Positions 1 to 9,408 of a stretch of 64,000 bases of DNA are shown here, piece after piece; the stretch's first letter is position 1; each line of letters starts with the position of its first letter. The translations under genes and the position numbers were made by a program. The notes under the pieces are model-generated. The model was not told the origin of the DNA. It worked only from the letters and a program-made list of their open reading frames with translations, and did not search any database. The stretch is from an uncultured Eubacteriales bacterium (GTDB lineage: Bacteria; Bacillota; Clostridia; Oscillospirales; Oscillospiraceae), in NCBI GenBank assembly GCA_900545585.1, contig UQZR01000001.1, positions 62,001-126,000 of the forward strand, written 5' to 3'.

Positions 1-374
1 GCCCGCTGGGCGAAGATGTCCAGGATCAACCCACTGCGGTCCAGCACCTGCACACCGCACAGCTCCGTCAGCACCCGTATCTGGGAGGGTGACAGGTCGT
101 TGTCGAAGATGACCATGGTGGCGTCGCTGTTTTCCACCATGCGCTTGACCTCCTCCACCTTGCCCTCGCCGATAAAGCTGTGGGGGTCCGGCTTCTCGCG
201 GCTCTGGAGGATGGTGCCCACCGGCTCACCGCCGGCTGTCTCCACCAGTGCCCCCAGCTCCGCCAGGCTCTCCTCATCGGCGCTGTCCGCGCCCAGCACC
301 GGCGACCGCAGCCCCACCAGCACCGCGTAGTCCCGTTTCTTCTCCTTGTTTTCTTCGATGGTCCTTCGTTCCAT
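1..374 (-). CDS. hflX: GTPase HflX, N-terminal part (runs off left edge)
   Basis: N-terminal portion (about 124 codons) of an HflX-family ribosome-associated GTPase, which binds the 50S subunit and helps split or rescue stalled ribosomes. Visible are the N-terminal domain motifs 'SFIGEGKVEE' and 'FDNDLSPSQIRVL', which match the conserved IGxGKv and DxeLsP(s/a)Q blocks of HflX. The GTPase G-domain lies beyond the window. The start ATG at 372-374 follows a purine-rich GGGGGAGGG stretch. It has its own promoter just upstream. The rpmE terminator lies further upstream on the same strand, so it is not expected to be cotranscribed with rpmE. Confidence 0.9.
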   Translation of the reverse strand, partial: MERRTIEENKEKKRDYAVLVGLRSPVLGADSADEESLAELGALVETAGGEPVGTILQSREKPDPHSFIGEGKVEEVKRMVENSDATMVIFDNDLSPSQIRVLTELCGVQVLDRSGLILDIFAQR

Positions 375-403
375 AGGCCCTCCCCCGACTGAATTGTTTA
401 TAT

Positions 404-432
404 AGTATATCGTATTTTGCGGCAAATGTAAA
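404..432 (-). promoter_or_regulatory. sigma-A-type promoter for hflX
   Basis: On the minus strand a -35 TTTACA (427-432) and a -10 TATACT (404-409) are separated by exactly 17 bp, about 30 bp upstream of the hflX start. It follows directly after the rpmE terminator. Confidence 0.6.
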
Positions 433-435
433 CAA

Positions 436-467
436 ACAAGACCCGTACCAAATGGTACGGGTCTTGT
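436..467 (-). terminator. intrinsic terminator of rpmE
   Basis: Perfect 14-bp inverted repeat (436-449 and 454-467) with a 4-nt loop. On the minus strand it is followed by a T-rich run, TTTGTTTACATTT. It closes the rpmE transcription unit. Confidence 0.85.
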
Positions 468-484
468 GATGTGACGTGTCTCTT

Positions 485-688
485 TTACTTGTCCAGACCG
501 AAACGCTTGTTGAACTTGGCAACACGTCCGCCGGTATCCACCAGCTTCTGCTTGCCGGTGAAGAAGGGGTGACACTTAGAGCAGACTTCCACGCGAATAT
601 CCTTCTTCGTAGAACCTGTCTCAATCACATTACCGCAGGCGCATTTGATAGTAGTCTGCTGATAATTGGGATGGATTCCTTCCTTCAT
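485..688 (-). CDS. rpmE: 50S ribosomal protein L31 (zinc-binding form)
   Basis: Ribosomal protein L31, 67 residues, normal length for the family. It carries the zinc-binding cysteines of the C+ form (CACG near residue 16 and CSKC near residue 37), followed by 'HPFFTGKQKLVDTGGRVAKF', the conserved L31 core. It binds the large subunit near the central protuberance. It is a single-gene unit with a good promoter upstream and a strong terminator downstream. The start was placed at the ATG giving MKEGIHPNYQ, the family's usual N-terminus. The ribosome site AGGGG lies rather far upstream (about 12-15 nt). Confidence 0.97.
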   Translation of the reverse strand: MKEGIHPNYQQTTIKCACGNVIETGSTKKDIRVEVCSKCHPFFTGKQKLVDTGGRVAKFNKRFGLDK

Positions 689-750
689 TGCTCATGTTCA
701 CCCCTTTCTGGTTCACTCGTCGCCGTGGTATATCCACAAACGCATCTGTG

Positions 751-779
751 ATGATAGCATATATCTTTCCAAATTGCAA
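751..779 (-). promoter_or_regulatory. promoter for rpmE
   Basis: Minus-strand -35 TTGCAA (774-779) and -10 TATCAT (751-756) with a 17-bp spacer. The -10 is preceded by TGC, an extended -10 motif. It lies between the addA stop and rpmE. Confidence 0.65.
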
Positions 780-795
780 GCTTTTTTCACAGGAT

Positions 796-3700
796 CTACA
801 AAGAAATTTCCTGCCCGCACTGGAAAAAGTACAATACCCGCCGCTCCACCGGCATTTCCATGATGCGGCTCAGTGCGTCGCTGTACGCCTGGAGCTGCCC
901 GCGGTATATCTCGGCTCGGGCGGGAGCTTCCTCCGCCGTGACGCGGTCGGTCTTGAAGTCCACCACCGTCAGCGCGCCATCCTTCCGGAACACACAATCC
1001 GCCACACCCTGTAAGAGCATCTCCTCGCCCTCTGCGCCGCCTGCATACCGCTCCGCTGGCATCAGCAGGGCGAAGCGGTATTCCCGCCATACCTGCTCTG
1101 CGCCGCGGATGCGATCCGCCAGCGGCGACCGCAGAAACGCCGCGACGGCCCGCTTGTCCACCGCCTCCGCCTGGGCCGGCGTCAATAGCCGCCGCTGCTC
1201 CAGCGCCTGTACCTGAGCCGCCACGGACTGCTCCTCCGCCGCCGTGTCCATCGGCAGGTACTGCATCACGAGATGGATGGCCGTACCCCGCTCTGCGGCG
1301 GACAGTCCGTGTATTTCCTGCAAAAAGCGGGGCTTTTCCGGCTCCGAGGGCCTGCGGACAGTGCCTGCGCCCCCCGCCACCTCCTGATCCAGCTCCCGCC
1401 CCTTCAACTGGGTGGCCGTGATCTTGGTGGGCACCGTGGTCACCGCTGCGTGGGGATATACGAAGTCCAGCGCCGCCCGATCCGGTTCCGTGAAGTCCTG
1501 AGGCACGCCAGCCTCCTCTGTGTCCTCTACCGCCGTCCCCGATGCCTCGCCGTTTTCGTGCCACAGCCGGATGGACCAACTGTCCGGCGCCTGCGTCAGC
1601 ACCTCCGGCCGCACGCCTGCCATACCGTGGAGCGCCGCTGCCTGCGTCGTGTGCAGCAGCGACAGCAGCACCCACTCCCCAGGCGAGTCCGCATCGGCCA
1701 CCGCCTCCGGCGGCACCGGTATACCGGTCATGGCCGTCAGATCCCGCAGCTTCTTCTCCATCCCCTTGCGGCAGTCGATGAGGATGAGCTTCTCCCTGGC
1801 CCGGGTCATGGCCACATAGAGGATGCGCATCTCCTCGGCCTTGGCCTCCCGTTCCAGCCGCAGCGCCAGCGCCTCCTTGGAGATGGTGGCGTAGCGGATG
1901 TGTCTTTCCCGATCCACCCGATCCGTGCCAAGCCCCAGCTCCGGATGCACCAGCACCGGCCGGTTCAGGTCCTGCCGGTTGAAGCTGCGCTGGAGGTCCG
2001 CCAGGATCACCACGGGGAACTCCAGTCCCTTGGACCGGTGGATGCTCATGATCTGCACGCCCTCCGCCTCCCGGGCCGTCCCCAGCGTCGGCGCGTCGCC
2101 GTTTTCCAGCAGCTGCCGCAGATGGCTGATAAAGTCGAACAATCCCGCCTTCCCGCTCTGTACCAACTGCCGCGCGTAGTCGTACAGCGCCGTCAGCCGC
2201 GCCTGCCGCATTGCCCCATCTTCCATGGCTCCGAAAATAGCCATGACATGGCACCGGTCGTAGATGTACCACAGCAGGTCGTCCGCCGGCATCTCCCGCG
2301 CCGCCTGCCGCAGCTCATTCAGCAGCGTCAGGAACTCCCGTGCCGCGTCGCTCTCGTCCTGACACAGCGCATCGTAGTAGTCTCCCTCCGGCAGCACGGC
2401 GCGGATGGCCGCCAGCTGATTGGGAGACAACCCCACCAGCGGCGAGCGCAGTACGCCGATGAGCGGCACGTCCTGCCGCGGATTGTCCACGATCTCCAGC
2501 AGCGACACCGTCACCGCGATCTCCATGGTGCTGAAAAAGTCCTCGCTCTCCCCGCTGCCGCAGGGAATGCCCTCCCGCGCCAGCGCACGGGTGAACGTCT
2601 GCATCCGCGAGCGGGGCGACCGCATGAGGATAACGATGTCCTCCGGCCGTACCGGCCGCATTGCGCCCTCCCCCGCCTGCACGGGGAACTTCTCATCCAG
2701 CAGCTGCCGGATGCGCCGCGCTGTAAAGCGGGCCTCCGCCTCAGTGCGGTCCAGCGCCTGGTCCGGTGTGTCCTCCACACTGACCACGTGCAGCTCCGTC
2801 TCCCGTCCCGCTGCTGGGGTATAGTACGCCGCGCCGAAGTACAGCTTCTCCTGATCGGTGTAGTCCATCTCCCCCATTTCCTGGGACATGATGTCCGAAA
2901 AGACGAAGTTAGTGGCCTCCAGTACCTCCCCGCGGGATCGGAAGTTGCGGCTGAGCACCATGCGGCGGGGCTGCCCCTCCTCGGCATCCGCCGCGTCGGC
3001 GAACTGCCGGTACTTACCCATAAAGATGGTGGGGTCCGCCAGCCGGAACCGGTAGATGCTCTGCTTCACATCGCCCACGGTGAACAGGTTCCGCCCTGCG
3101 CGGGAGATAGCCCGGAAAATGCAGTCCTGCACCTCGTTGGTATCCTGATACTCGTCCACCATGATCTCCTGATACCGCTGGGACACCTGCCGCGCCAGAT
3201 CCGTTGGTTCATCGTCCTGACCGCACAGCAGCGTCACGGCGTAGTGCTCCTGGTCGGAGAAATCCATGGCATTGCGCCGCACCTTCTCCGCCTGGTAGCG
3301 CTGGGAGAACCGCTCCGTCAGACGCAGCAGCGCCAGCATGGACGGCGCTGCTGCCTGCAGATCCTCCAGATGCTCCCGCTCCGTCACGAGGTAGGGCGCG
3401 GTCATCTCCTCCTTGGCCTTCTTGTATTTCTCCCGCACGGCCTTGGCCGCCGCCTTGGCCTCGTCGTTCTCGCCGTTTTTCACCGCACCGGCCCGCTGCA
3501 GCACCGGCTGCACACGGCCCATGGCGTCCCAGCCCTCCTGAGACGCCTGCTCGTACCGGCGCAGCTCTGCCGCCGCCGCCAGAAACTGGGCCGCGTTGGC
3601 CTTGTATACCGGCTCACAGCCCTCCATGGCGGCCACAGCCCGTTCCAGCTGCCCCGCCCAGAACAGAGCACGCCGCACTGTGTCCTCCATCACCGTCCTG

Positions 3701-4359
3701 CCGTAGTCGCTGTCTGCCAGCGATGAGGGCAGCTGCCGCCAGTTCTCCGCCGCGGCCTGCAGCCACTTCTCGGGGTAGGGATGGCTCTGGATCTTGCCAT
3801 GCAGCTCCAGCACAAGCGCCGTCAGGGCCTTGTCATCCCGTCCCGCGCCCAGCGTACCCGCCAGCTGCGCCGCCTCTTCATCGCCGTTTTCGATGTCCTG
3901 ATAGAACGTCTCCATGGTCCGCTCCAGCGCCCGCTCCCGCAGCAGCTGTGCCTCAGCCTCGTCCAATACACGGAAGTCCGGCGTCAGACACCGCCCGTCC
4001 ACCGGCTCCAACAGGTGGATGTGCTCCCGCAGCAGCGATGCGCAGAAGCCGTCCACCGTCTTGATATCCGCCTGATACACGCGGAACATCTGCCGCCGCA
4101 GGTGCCGGTCCTCCGGTGTCTCCGCCACCCGCGCCGCCAGCTCCGAGGCCAGCCGCGCCCGCAGCTCCGCCGCCGCCGCGCGGGTATAGGTGATGATGAG
4201 GAAATCGTCCACATTGGCGTGCTCCTGCGTGAGATAGGAGAACACCCGCTCCACCAGCACCTTCGTCTTGCCGGAACCGGCTGCGGCGGACACCAGCAGG
4301 CTTCCGCCGCGGTCAAATACCGCCGCGTGCTGCTGCTCCGTCAGCTTCAGCTCACCCAT
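796..4359 (-). CDS. addA: ATP-dependent helicase/nuclease subunit A (AddA)
   Basis: AddA, 1187 residues, the UvrD-type helicase plus nuclease subunit of the AddAB enzyme that processes double-strand DNA ends for recombination (the RecBCD counterpart in Bacillota). Walker A 'SAAAGSGKTKVLVERV' lies near residue 25. Helicase motif II is 'IMVDEYQDTNEVQD', followed by 'GDVKQSIYRFR'. 'IHRSKGLEFPVVIL' and 'VAMTRAREKL' are the late helicase motifs. The C-terminal RecB-type nuclease signature is 'TVVDFKTDRV' near residue 1120. The start ATG overlaps the end of addB by 8 bp, so the two subunits are translationally coupled. Full length with all key motifs intact. Confidence 0.97.
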   Translation of the reverse strand: MGELKLTEQQHAAVFDRGGSLLVSAAAGSGKTKVLVERVFSYLTQEHANVDDFLIITYTRAAAAELRARLASELAARVAETPEDRHLRRQMFRVYQADIKTVDGFCASLLREHIHLLEPVDGRCLTPDFRVLDEAEAQLLRERALERTMETFYQDIENGDEEAAQLAGTLGAGRDDKALTALVLELHGKIQSHPYPEKWLQAAAENWRQLPSSLADSDYGRTVMEDTVRRALFWAGQLERAVAAMEGCEPVYKANAAQFLAAAAELRRYEQASQEGWDAMGRVQPVLQRAGAVKNGENDEAKAAAKAVREKYKKAKEEMTAPYLVTEREHLEDLQAAAPSMLALLRLTERFSQRYQAEKVRRNAMDFSDQEHYAVTLLCGQDDEPTDLARQVSQRYQEIMVDEYQDTNEVQDCIFRAISRAGRNLFTVGDVKQSIYRFRLADPTIFMGKYRQFADAADAEEGQPRRMVLSRNFRSRGEVLEATNFVFSDIMSQEMGEMDYTDQEKLYFGAAYYTPAAGRETELHVVSVEDTPDQALDRTEAEARFTARRIRQLLDEKFPVQAGEGAMRPVRPEDIVILMRSPRSRMQTFTRALAREGIPCGSGESEDFFSTMEIAVTVSLLEIVDNPRQDVPLIGVLRSPLVGLSPNQLAAIRAVLPEGDYYDALCQDESDAAREFLTLLNELRQAAREMPADDLLWYIYDRCHVMAIFGAMEDGAMRQARLTALYDYARQLVQSGKAGLFDFISHLRQLLENGDAPTLGTAREAEGVQIMSIHRSKGLEFPVVILADLQRSFNRQDLNRPVLVHPELGLGTDRVDRERHIRYATISKEALALRLEREAKAEEMRILYVAMTRAREKLILIDCRKGMEKKLRDLTAMTGIPVPPEAVADADSPGEWVLLSLLHTTQAAALHGMAGVRPEVLTQAPDSWSIRLWHENGEASGTAVEDTEEAGVPQDFTEPDRAALDFVYPHAAVTTVPTKITATQLKGRELDQEVAGGAGTVRRPSEPEKPRFLQEIHGLSAAERGTAIHLVMQYLPMDTAAEEQSVAAQVQALEQRRLLTPAQAEAVDKRAVAAFLRSPLADRIRGAEQVWREYRFALLMPAERYAGGAEGEEMLLQGVADCVFRKDGALTVVDFKTDRVTAEEAPARAEIYRGQLQAYSDALSRIMEMPVERRVLYFFQCGQEISL

Positions 4360-7300
4360 GGTGCTCCACCTCCCTGTCTACCGTCTGCCAGAACTCCTCC
4401 GGCGTTATTTTCCTCAGATAGCGCGGCTTGTCCCGTTTCTCGTCGAACCAGCATGCCGCCCGGAACGCGCACCAGGTGCAGGCGCTGTCCTGCGGCCCGC
4501 GGGTGCAGGGGTCGGCATCGATGTTGCCGTCTCCGATTTCCCGCGCCACGCGGTGCAGCAGGCTGTCGATGTATCGCGCCATCCTGCCCATCTCCGCCGT
4601 GTCCACCAGCAGATTGGGCAGCAGCGCCGCAGGCTGTCCATCCGTCACCTTCCCGATGGGCAGGTAGCACGGCTTCTCCAGCGCACTGTGCTCCATGGCC
4701 CGCAGCACCTCCGGCTCGCTCAACAGCATGCCGGTACGCCGCAGCTTCCGCCGCAGCACGGCCTCCAGCTTCTCCGGCGGGATGCTGCGGTCCTCCCGCG
4801 AGATGATCTCCCGCGCCGGCGTATACAGCACGCCGGCCGGCACCACCGGCATCCCGAAATATCCGCTGCCCTCCTTCTGCAGGGCGAACAGGTACAGCAG
4901 CATCTGGATACCCAGCCCGTACCGCACATCCGACAGGTCGAATGCCTTCTGGCCGGTCTTGTAGTCCACCACCCGCAGATACAGCTTTCCGTCCTTTATC
5001 CAGCCGTCCACGCGGTCTACCTTGCCCCGCACCGACAGGGCCGTGCTGCCCTCTGTCACGGTGATGGCCGGCAGCTGGCCGTCCTTCCCGCCGAAGCCCA
5101 GCTCGAAGGCAATGGGCCGGAAATCCGACACCGCCATCTCGTCGGCGATGTTCTCCACGATGGCGCAGGCCGTCTCCCGCAGCCGCGAGAAAAGATACCG
5201 GAATCGCGCCCCCTTCTGGTCGTAGCCGTCGATCATGGTCTGGGCATACAGGTCCACATAGTGGTGCACCAGCTGCCGCAGCGCAGGCTTGTCCACCTCA
5301 CCGTAGCCGCCGCGCTCACACACGTCGCGATTCACGTTCTCCAGCAGATAGTGGATGAACGTGCCCACCTCCGGTGCCTCGAAACCTGCGCTGGTCCGCT
5401 CCTTGGCCCGCAGGCCGTACTCCATAAAATACCCGAAATGGCAGCTTTTCAGTCGGTCGATACGGGACGCGGACATGGCGATGCGCCGCCCATACAGCGT
5501 CTGCACCGCCTGGGGCGACAGCCTGCCGCGGCCCATGGATCGCGCCTGTTCCATCCGCGCCAGCAGCGGGGCCTGCCCGCTCCCTGCAAAATACCGCCAC
5601 AGAGGCCCGCCCATCTCCTGACCGGCCAGCGCCAGCGCCGGTGCCGGCAGCTCCCGCCGATAGGCACCGTCCTCCCGCTCCACCGTGATCTGCGGGAACA
5701 ACCGCCCGATGCGCTCCACCACAAAAGACGGCAGCAGCTGCCCGCCCGCGCCGTCCGTCACCGGCCACATCACCGTCAGCGACGCCGTAGGCTGCGCCAG
5801 GCACGCATAGATGTTCTGCAATTCCGCGCCGAGGGGGTCAAATGTGGCGTCCGACAGCAGGATGCCCCGCTGCTGCAGAAGCTCCCGCTCCTGGGCGTCC
5901 AGCAGCCCGCCCCCCGTCTCCACCGTGGGCAGCACGTTGTCGTTGGCGCCCAGCAAAAACAGATGCCGCACCGTATGCCGGTCGTTCCGCGTGATGGGCG
6001 TCACCTTCACCTGATCCAGCGTGGCGGGAATGGTAGCCACGGCGTACTGGCTTAGCACCAGCCGCAACAAGCGGGCGAACTCCTGCCCGTCCACCTCTAC
6101 GTCGCCCAGCAGCTCCACGAACTGGTCCAGCACGCCGCAGAAGATGCTCCACAGCTGGCTGTACTCCTCCGCCAGCTGCACCTGTCCTCCGTCGTACAGT
6201 GTCGCCGTCTGGGCTTTCAGTGTCTCCGGCACTCCCGCGTGCTCCGTAAACCTGTAAAGTACTTCTGCTTTATCCCGTATGGTTTTACCTGCCTTCAGTC
6301 CCTCGCTCAGCTCCAGGAACAGCACGCGCACGCGGCGGCGCACCGCGTTGACCTCCTCCAGCCGCTGCCGCCGCGCTTCGCTGATCTCCTGTCCGTAGCC
6401 GTCGGGATTGGCGGTCCAATCCGCTTCCTTCAGCCACATGCCGCCCCGTATCTGCCACCGGATCACATAGTTTTCCAGCATATCGCACTCCGCCGCTGAG
6501 ATACCCGCCATGCCGGTTTTCAGGCACCGGAACACGTCCTCATACTCAAATCCTCCGGTAACAGCGTCCACCGCCGACAGCACCATGGTCAGCACCGGCT
6601 TTTCCAGGATGTCGCTGCGCCGGCTGATGTAGGCGGGGATGCCGTCCCTGCGGAACACCGCCTCCAAAAGCGGCCCGTACACCTCCATATTCCGCGCCGC
6701 CACACCGATGTCCCGCCAACGGCAGCCCTGCCGGGCCAGCCGCCGCACACAGGCGGACACATATTCCGCCTCGGAGAACGCTGTCTCCGCCTGATACAGC
6801 CGGATGGGCGGCTCCTCCCCCTGCCACGGCTCCTCTCCATCGAAGAAGCATCGCTCCAGATACCCCAGTGGCCCATCGTTTTTGCTGACAAGCGTTTCTA
6901 CTTCACATCTTGCGTGTACCAACGCTGCCATCCGTTTCAGGCGATCTCTCTGCCGCAGGGCGTTCTGGAACAGCTGCGGGTCCGACTCGTCTCCCAGCAG
7001 CGTCACCGTCAGGCAGTTCCCCTGCCGCAGCGCCGTCTCCAGAATGTCCTCCTCCACCCGATTGAAGTAGGAGAACCCGTCAACATACACGTCCTTGCCC
7101 ATCAGATAGTCCGACTCCGGCAGGGCGTCGCACAGCTTCTGCACGCGGGAGCGGGCGTCGAACCCCTCCCCCCGCAGGTGGGCATCGTAGGCGCCGTAGA
7201 TCAGCGCCGCTGACCGCAGCTTATCCCCAGCCGCGCCCTCCATGTCCGCCACCTGCGCCAGCAGCATCTCCGGCGTCACCTGATAGGCGTACAGCTCATC

Positions 7301-7666
7301 GGCCAGCGCCACCAGCTGCCGCAGAAACGCCGGCCGTTGGGAGGGGCGCGCAAACACCGTCAGTCTGCTGCTCACCTCCTGCAGCGCCCGCCGCATGGTC
7401 AGCAGCTTGCCGCCAGCGTCCAGCGTCACGTCCGCCAGTCCACCGGTCTGGGCCAGTACACGGGTGGCCAGATTTCGGAAGCTCAGCACCTCCGCATCGC
7501 GGCTGGCTGTGGGTCCCAGCGCACGGCACAGATCCAGCTCCGCCTCATGGGAGGCGTGCTCCGGTACCAGCAGGATCTGCGGCCGCTGCCGCCGCTCCTG
7601 CATTGTCTCCAGCACCCTGCGGCTCTTGCCCGCACCGGCGCGGCCCATCCAGATCTGCAATTCCAT
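4352..7666 (-). CDS. addB: ATP-dependent helicase/nuclease subunit B (AddB)
   Basis: AddB, 1104 residues, partner of AddA. It has an N-terminal P-loop 'GRAGAGKSRRV', a degenerate helicase core, and a C-terminal nuclease domain with 'VVDYKTGQKAFDL'. The far C-terminus has the iron-sulfur cysteine set (C, then CTWC, then C six residues on), typical of AddB. In the family the cluster staples the nuclease domain. I chose the ATG at 7664-7666 (MELQIWMGRAG) rather than a start 16 codons upstream, because the P-loop is normally almost at the N-terminus and GAGGGATGCGGG precedes this ATG. First gene of the addB-addA operon. Confidence 0.95.
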   Translation of the reverse strand: MELQIWMGRAGAGKSRRVLETMQERRQRPQILLVPEHASHEAELDLCRALGPTASRDAEVLSFRNLATRVLAQTGGLADVTLDAGGKLLTMRRALQEVSSRLTVFARPSQRPAFLRQLVALADELYAYQVTPEMLLAQVADMEGAAGDKLRSAALIYGAYDAHLRGEGFDARSRVQKLCDALPESDYLMGKDVYVDGFSYFNRVEEDILETALRQGNCLTVTLLGDESDPQLFQNALRQRDRLKRMAALVHARCEVETLVSKNDGPLGYLERCFFDGEEPWQGEEPPIRLYQAETAFSEAEYVSACVRRLARQGCRWRDIGVAARNMEVYGPLLEAVFRRDGIPAYISRRSDILEKPVLTMVLSAVDAVTGGFEYEDVFRCLKTGMAGISAAECDMLENYVIRWQIRGGMWLKEADWTANPDGYGQEISEARRQRLEEVNAVRRRVRVLFLELSEGLKAGKTIRDKAEVLYRFTEHAGVPETLKAQTATLYDGGQVQLAEEYSQLWSIFCGVLDQFVELLGDVEVDGQEFARLLRLVLSQYAVATIPATLDQVKVTPITRNDRHTVRHLFLLGANDNVLPTVETGGGLLDAQERELLQQRGILLSDATFDPLGAELQNIYACLAQPTASLTVMWPVTDGAGGQLLPSFVVERIGRLFPQITVEREDGAYRRELPAPALALAGQEMGGPLWRYFAGSGQAPLLARMEQARSMGRGRLSPQAVQTLYGRRIAMSASRIDRLKSCHFGYFMEYGLRAKERTSAGFEAPEVGTFIHYLLENVNRDVCERGGYGEVDKPALRQLVHHYVDLYAQTMIDGYDQKGARFRYLFSRLRETACAIVENIADEMAVSDFRPIAFELGFGGKDGQLPAITVTEGSTALSVRGKVDRVDGWIKDGKLYLRVVDYKTGQKAFDLSDVRYGLGIQMLLYLFALQKEGSGYFGMPVVPAGVLYTPAREIISREDRSIPPEKLEAVLRRKLRRTGMLLSEPEVLRAMEHSALEKPCYLPIGKVTDGQPAALLPNLLVDTAEMGRMARYIDSLLHRVAREIGDGNIDADPCTRGPQDSACTWCAFRAACWFDEKRDKPRYLRKITPEEFWQTVDREVEHHG

Positions 7667-7748
7667 CCCGCATCCCTCGTTTCCCGTGATCTTTTGGTCA
7701 CGCCGCCATGGCACCTGCGCTGCGGCAGCCTTCGCTGTCTATACGCTG

Positions 7749-7777
7749 ATTATACCGTATCCACTGTCCAAAGAAAA
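7749..7777 (-). promoter_or_regulatory. possible addB promoter
   Basis: Minus-strand -10 TATAAT (749-754 of the 7-kb block) is a consensus match. The hexamer 17 bp upstream is TTTTCT, a poor -35. It lies 83 bp upstream of the chosen addB start. Confidence 0.4.
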
Positions 7778-7818
7778 GGACATTCCTCTGTGCTGCGAAA
7801 AAAAGCGTGCCCCTGACC

Positions 7819-7838
7819 GCTCCGCACCTGTGCGGAGC
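7819..7838 (-). terminator. hairpin ending the transporter/XdhC operon
   Basis: Perfect 8-bp stem GCTCCGCA/TGCGGAGC with a 4-nt loop, 25 bp past the THEP1-like gene's stop. On the minus strand a TTTTTTT run follows about 13 nt later rather than immediately, so termination efficiency is uncertain. Confidence 0.5.
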
Positions 7839-7862
7839 CTGTCAAAGACACACTCTTTCGAT

Positions 7863-8360
7863 TCACTTTTCGCCACAGAGCTGCTGCCGCAGCCGGTCGC
7901 GGTTCTCCTCCGTCACGGTAACGACCCGTACCCGCGGGTGCGCCGCCACACGGCCCAGGAATTCGCTGTCCGCCTGCTGCAAAACGCCGTACACCGGCTT
8001 ATCTCCGTCCAGCGCTGCCAGCACCGCTTTCTGGAATTCCAGTGCCGCCGCCTCCGATGGCCCCAGCTCGTCCATGACGATCACGTCGCAGTCCGCCGCG
8101 TCCGCCAGCGCTGCGGGCCCCAACCGGTCGAACAGATCCGTCCGCCGCTCCCCGCAGAGACACACCAGATTCTCCGGCGACGGCTGCTGGCCCTCCGCCG
8201 CCCGCAGCAGGTGGATGGAGGGCCTCTCAAAGATGCCCGTTATCCGACGGGTGAAAAAGCCACCCAGCCGCTTCCCTTCCAGCACGGCTCGCAGCAGCGT
8301 GGACTTGCCCACGCCCTTCCGGCCCGTCAGGAACAGATGCTCAGTGCATGGGACAGCCAT
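7863..8360 (-). CDS. THEP1-like nucleoside-triphosphatase (NTPase_1 family)
   Basis: P-loop NTPase of 165 residues resembling the THEP1/NTPase_1 family. Walker A 'LTGRKGVGKSTLL' is at residues ~10-22 and Walker B 'CDVIVMDELGPSE' near residue 92. Family members hydrolyse NTPs slowly and their physiological substrate is mostly unknown. It is the last gene of a six-gene minus-strand operon and overlaps the upstream xdhC-like gene by 20 bp. Placement beside XdhC suggests, by inference only, a role in molybdenum-hydroxylase cofactor maturation. The other possibility is a general nucleotide phosphatase role. Confidence 0.8.
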   Translation of the reverse strand: MAVPCTEHLFLTGRKGVGKSTLLRAVLEGKRLGGFFTRRITGIFERPSIHLLRAAEGQQPSPENLVCLCGERRTDLFDRLGPAALADAADCDVIVMDELGPSEAAALEFQKAVLAALDGDKPVYGVLQQADSEFLGRVAAHPRVRVVTVTEENRDRLRQQLCGEK

Positions 8361-9318
8361 GGTGGACCTCCCCGTTGGCCTCGCGGCGCTCCGCCCGCAC
8401 CAGGATCATCTCGCCGGCGATGGACACGGCGATCTCCTCCGGCGTCACGGCCTTGATGGCGGTGCCAATAGGCGTATGCACAAAGGCGATGGCCTCATCG
8501 GAGATGCCCGCGTCCCGCAGCCGCTGGTTGACAAAGGCCGTCTTTTTGCGGGAGCCGATGACGCCCACGTAGGCCGTCTTGTGCTGCAGCACCTGCACCT
8601 GCGACTGGAAATCGTACTCGTGGCCGTTGGTCATGATAACCACATAGTCCTCCGGCTCCACAGTGAGGTAGTCGCGGATGCGGGTGAAGTCGCCGCAGAC
8701 GACCTGGTCCGCCTGGGGAAACCGCTCCCGCGTGGCGAACTGGGGACGGTCGTCAAAAACCACCGGCCTAAACCCCACACTGCTCAGCAGTGGTACCAGT
8801 GCCTTGGAGATGTGCCCCGCGCCAAAGATCAACGCCCGTTCTCCGATGGGCAGCTGCATTGTAAAGCATTTTGCCTTAACAGTATTTTCATCCATCAGAT
8901 AGGGCATGGTCCCGTCCAGCGGCTGCACCAGCCAACCCACCGTGCGGGTACTGATCCGCCGCAGCACCTCCGCCGCCAGTGTATCCCACGCCCCATCGCC
9001 GCAGGGAATACGGCGGAAGTAGACGGTCACATCGCCGCCGCAGACCATACCGGTGCTCTGCTCGCTGCCATCGCGGCGCAGCCGGAACTCCCGCGTCATG
9101 CTGTCGGTACCGTCAGCCAGCATCTCCCGGGCGATGGCAATGGATCGCCCCTCCACGGCGCCGCCGCCGATGGTACCGGCCAGCAGACCGTTGCGGCCCA
9201 CCAGCATCTGGCTGCCCGCACCTCGGGGCGCGGATCCGTCGTCCCAGATGATGGTGGCCAGCACCGTGTCCTGTCCCTTCTCCCGCTGGTACACCAGCGT
9301 CTGAAAAATGGTGTTCAT
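8341..9318 (-). CDS. XdhC/CoxI family maturation protein
   Basis: 325-residue protein with the two XdhC halves. The N-terminal XdhC_CoxI domain includes 'GSAPRGAGSQMLV' and 'GTIGGGAVEGRS'. The C-terminal Rossmann domain starts at 'ALIFGAGHISKALVPL'. XdhC proteins bind molybdenum cofactor, help sulfurate it and insert it into xanthine dehydrogenase-type enzymes. The start MNTIFQTLV at 9318 is preceded by CAGGAGGTAAACACG, a strong ribosome site; an upstream start 18 codons earlier lacks support. No Mo-hydroxylase structural genes are in the window, so the client enzyme is unknown. Confidence 0.88.
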   Translation of the reverse strand: MNTIFQTLVYQREKGQDTVLATIIWDDGSAPRGAGSQMLVGRNGLLAGTIGGGAVEGRSIAIAREMLADGTDSMTREFRLRRDGSEQSTGMVCGGDVTVYFRRIPCGDGAWDTLAAEVLRRISTRTVGWLVQPLDGTMPYLMDENTVKAKCFTMQLPIGERALIFGAGHISKALVPLLSSVGFRPVVFDDRPQFATRERFPQADQVVCGDFTRIRDYLTVEPEDYVVIMTNGHEYDFQSQVQVLQHKTAYVGVIGSRKKTAFVNQRLRDAGISDEAIAFVHTPIGTAIKAVTPEEIAVSIAGEMILVRAERREANGEVHHGCPMH

Positions 9319-9355
9319 CGTGTTTACCTCCTGCCGCAGGCGGCGGCTATTCACA

Positions 9356-9386
9356 GGCACCCTGCGGTGCAAAGCCGCAGGGTGCC
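9356..9386 (-). other. intercistronic hairpin between binding protein and XdhC genes
   Basis: Perfect 12-bp stem (9356-9367 with 9375-9386) and a 7-nt loop, with no T-run after it on the minus strand. It may stabilise the 3' end of the upstream lipoprotein message or dampen downstream expression within the operon. Confidence 0.6.
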
Positions 9387-9408
9387 CTTTGTTTGCAATG
9401 GCTTCCGA

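Noticed and set aside
1273..3726. 817-codon plus-strand frame opposite addA
   Set aside because: Composition is His/Gln/Leu/Arg-rich, as expected for the antisense of a GC-rich gene. addA has all helicase and nuclease motifs.
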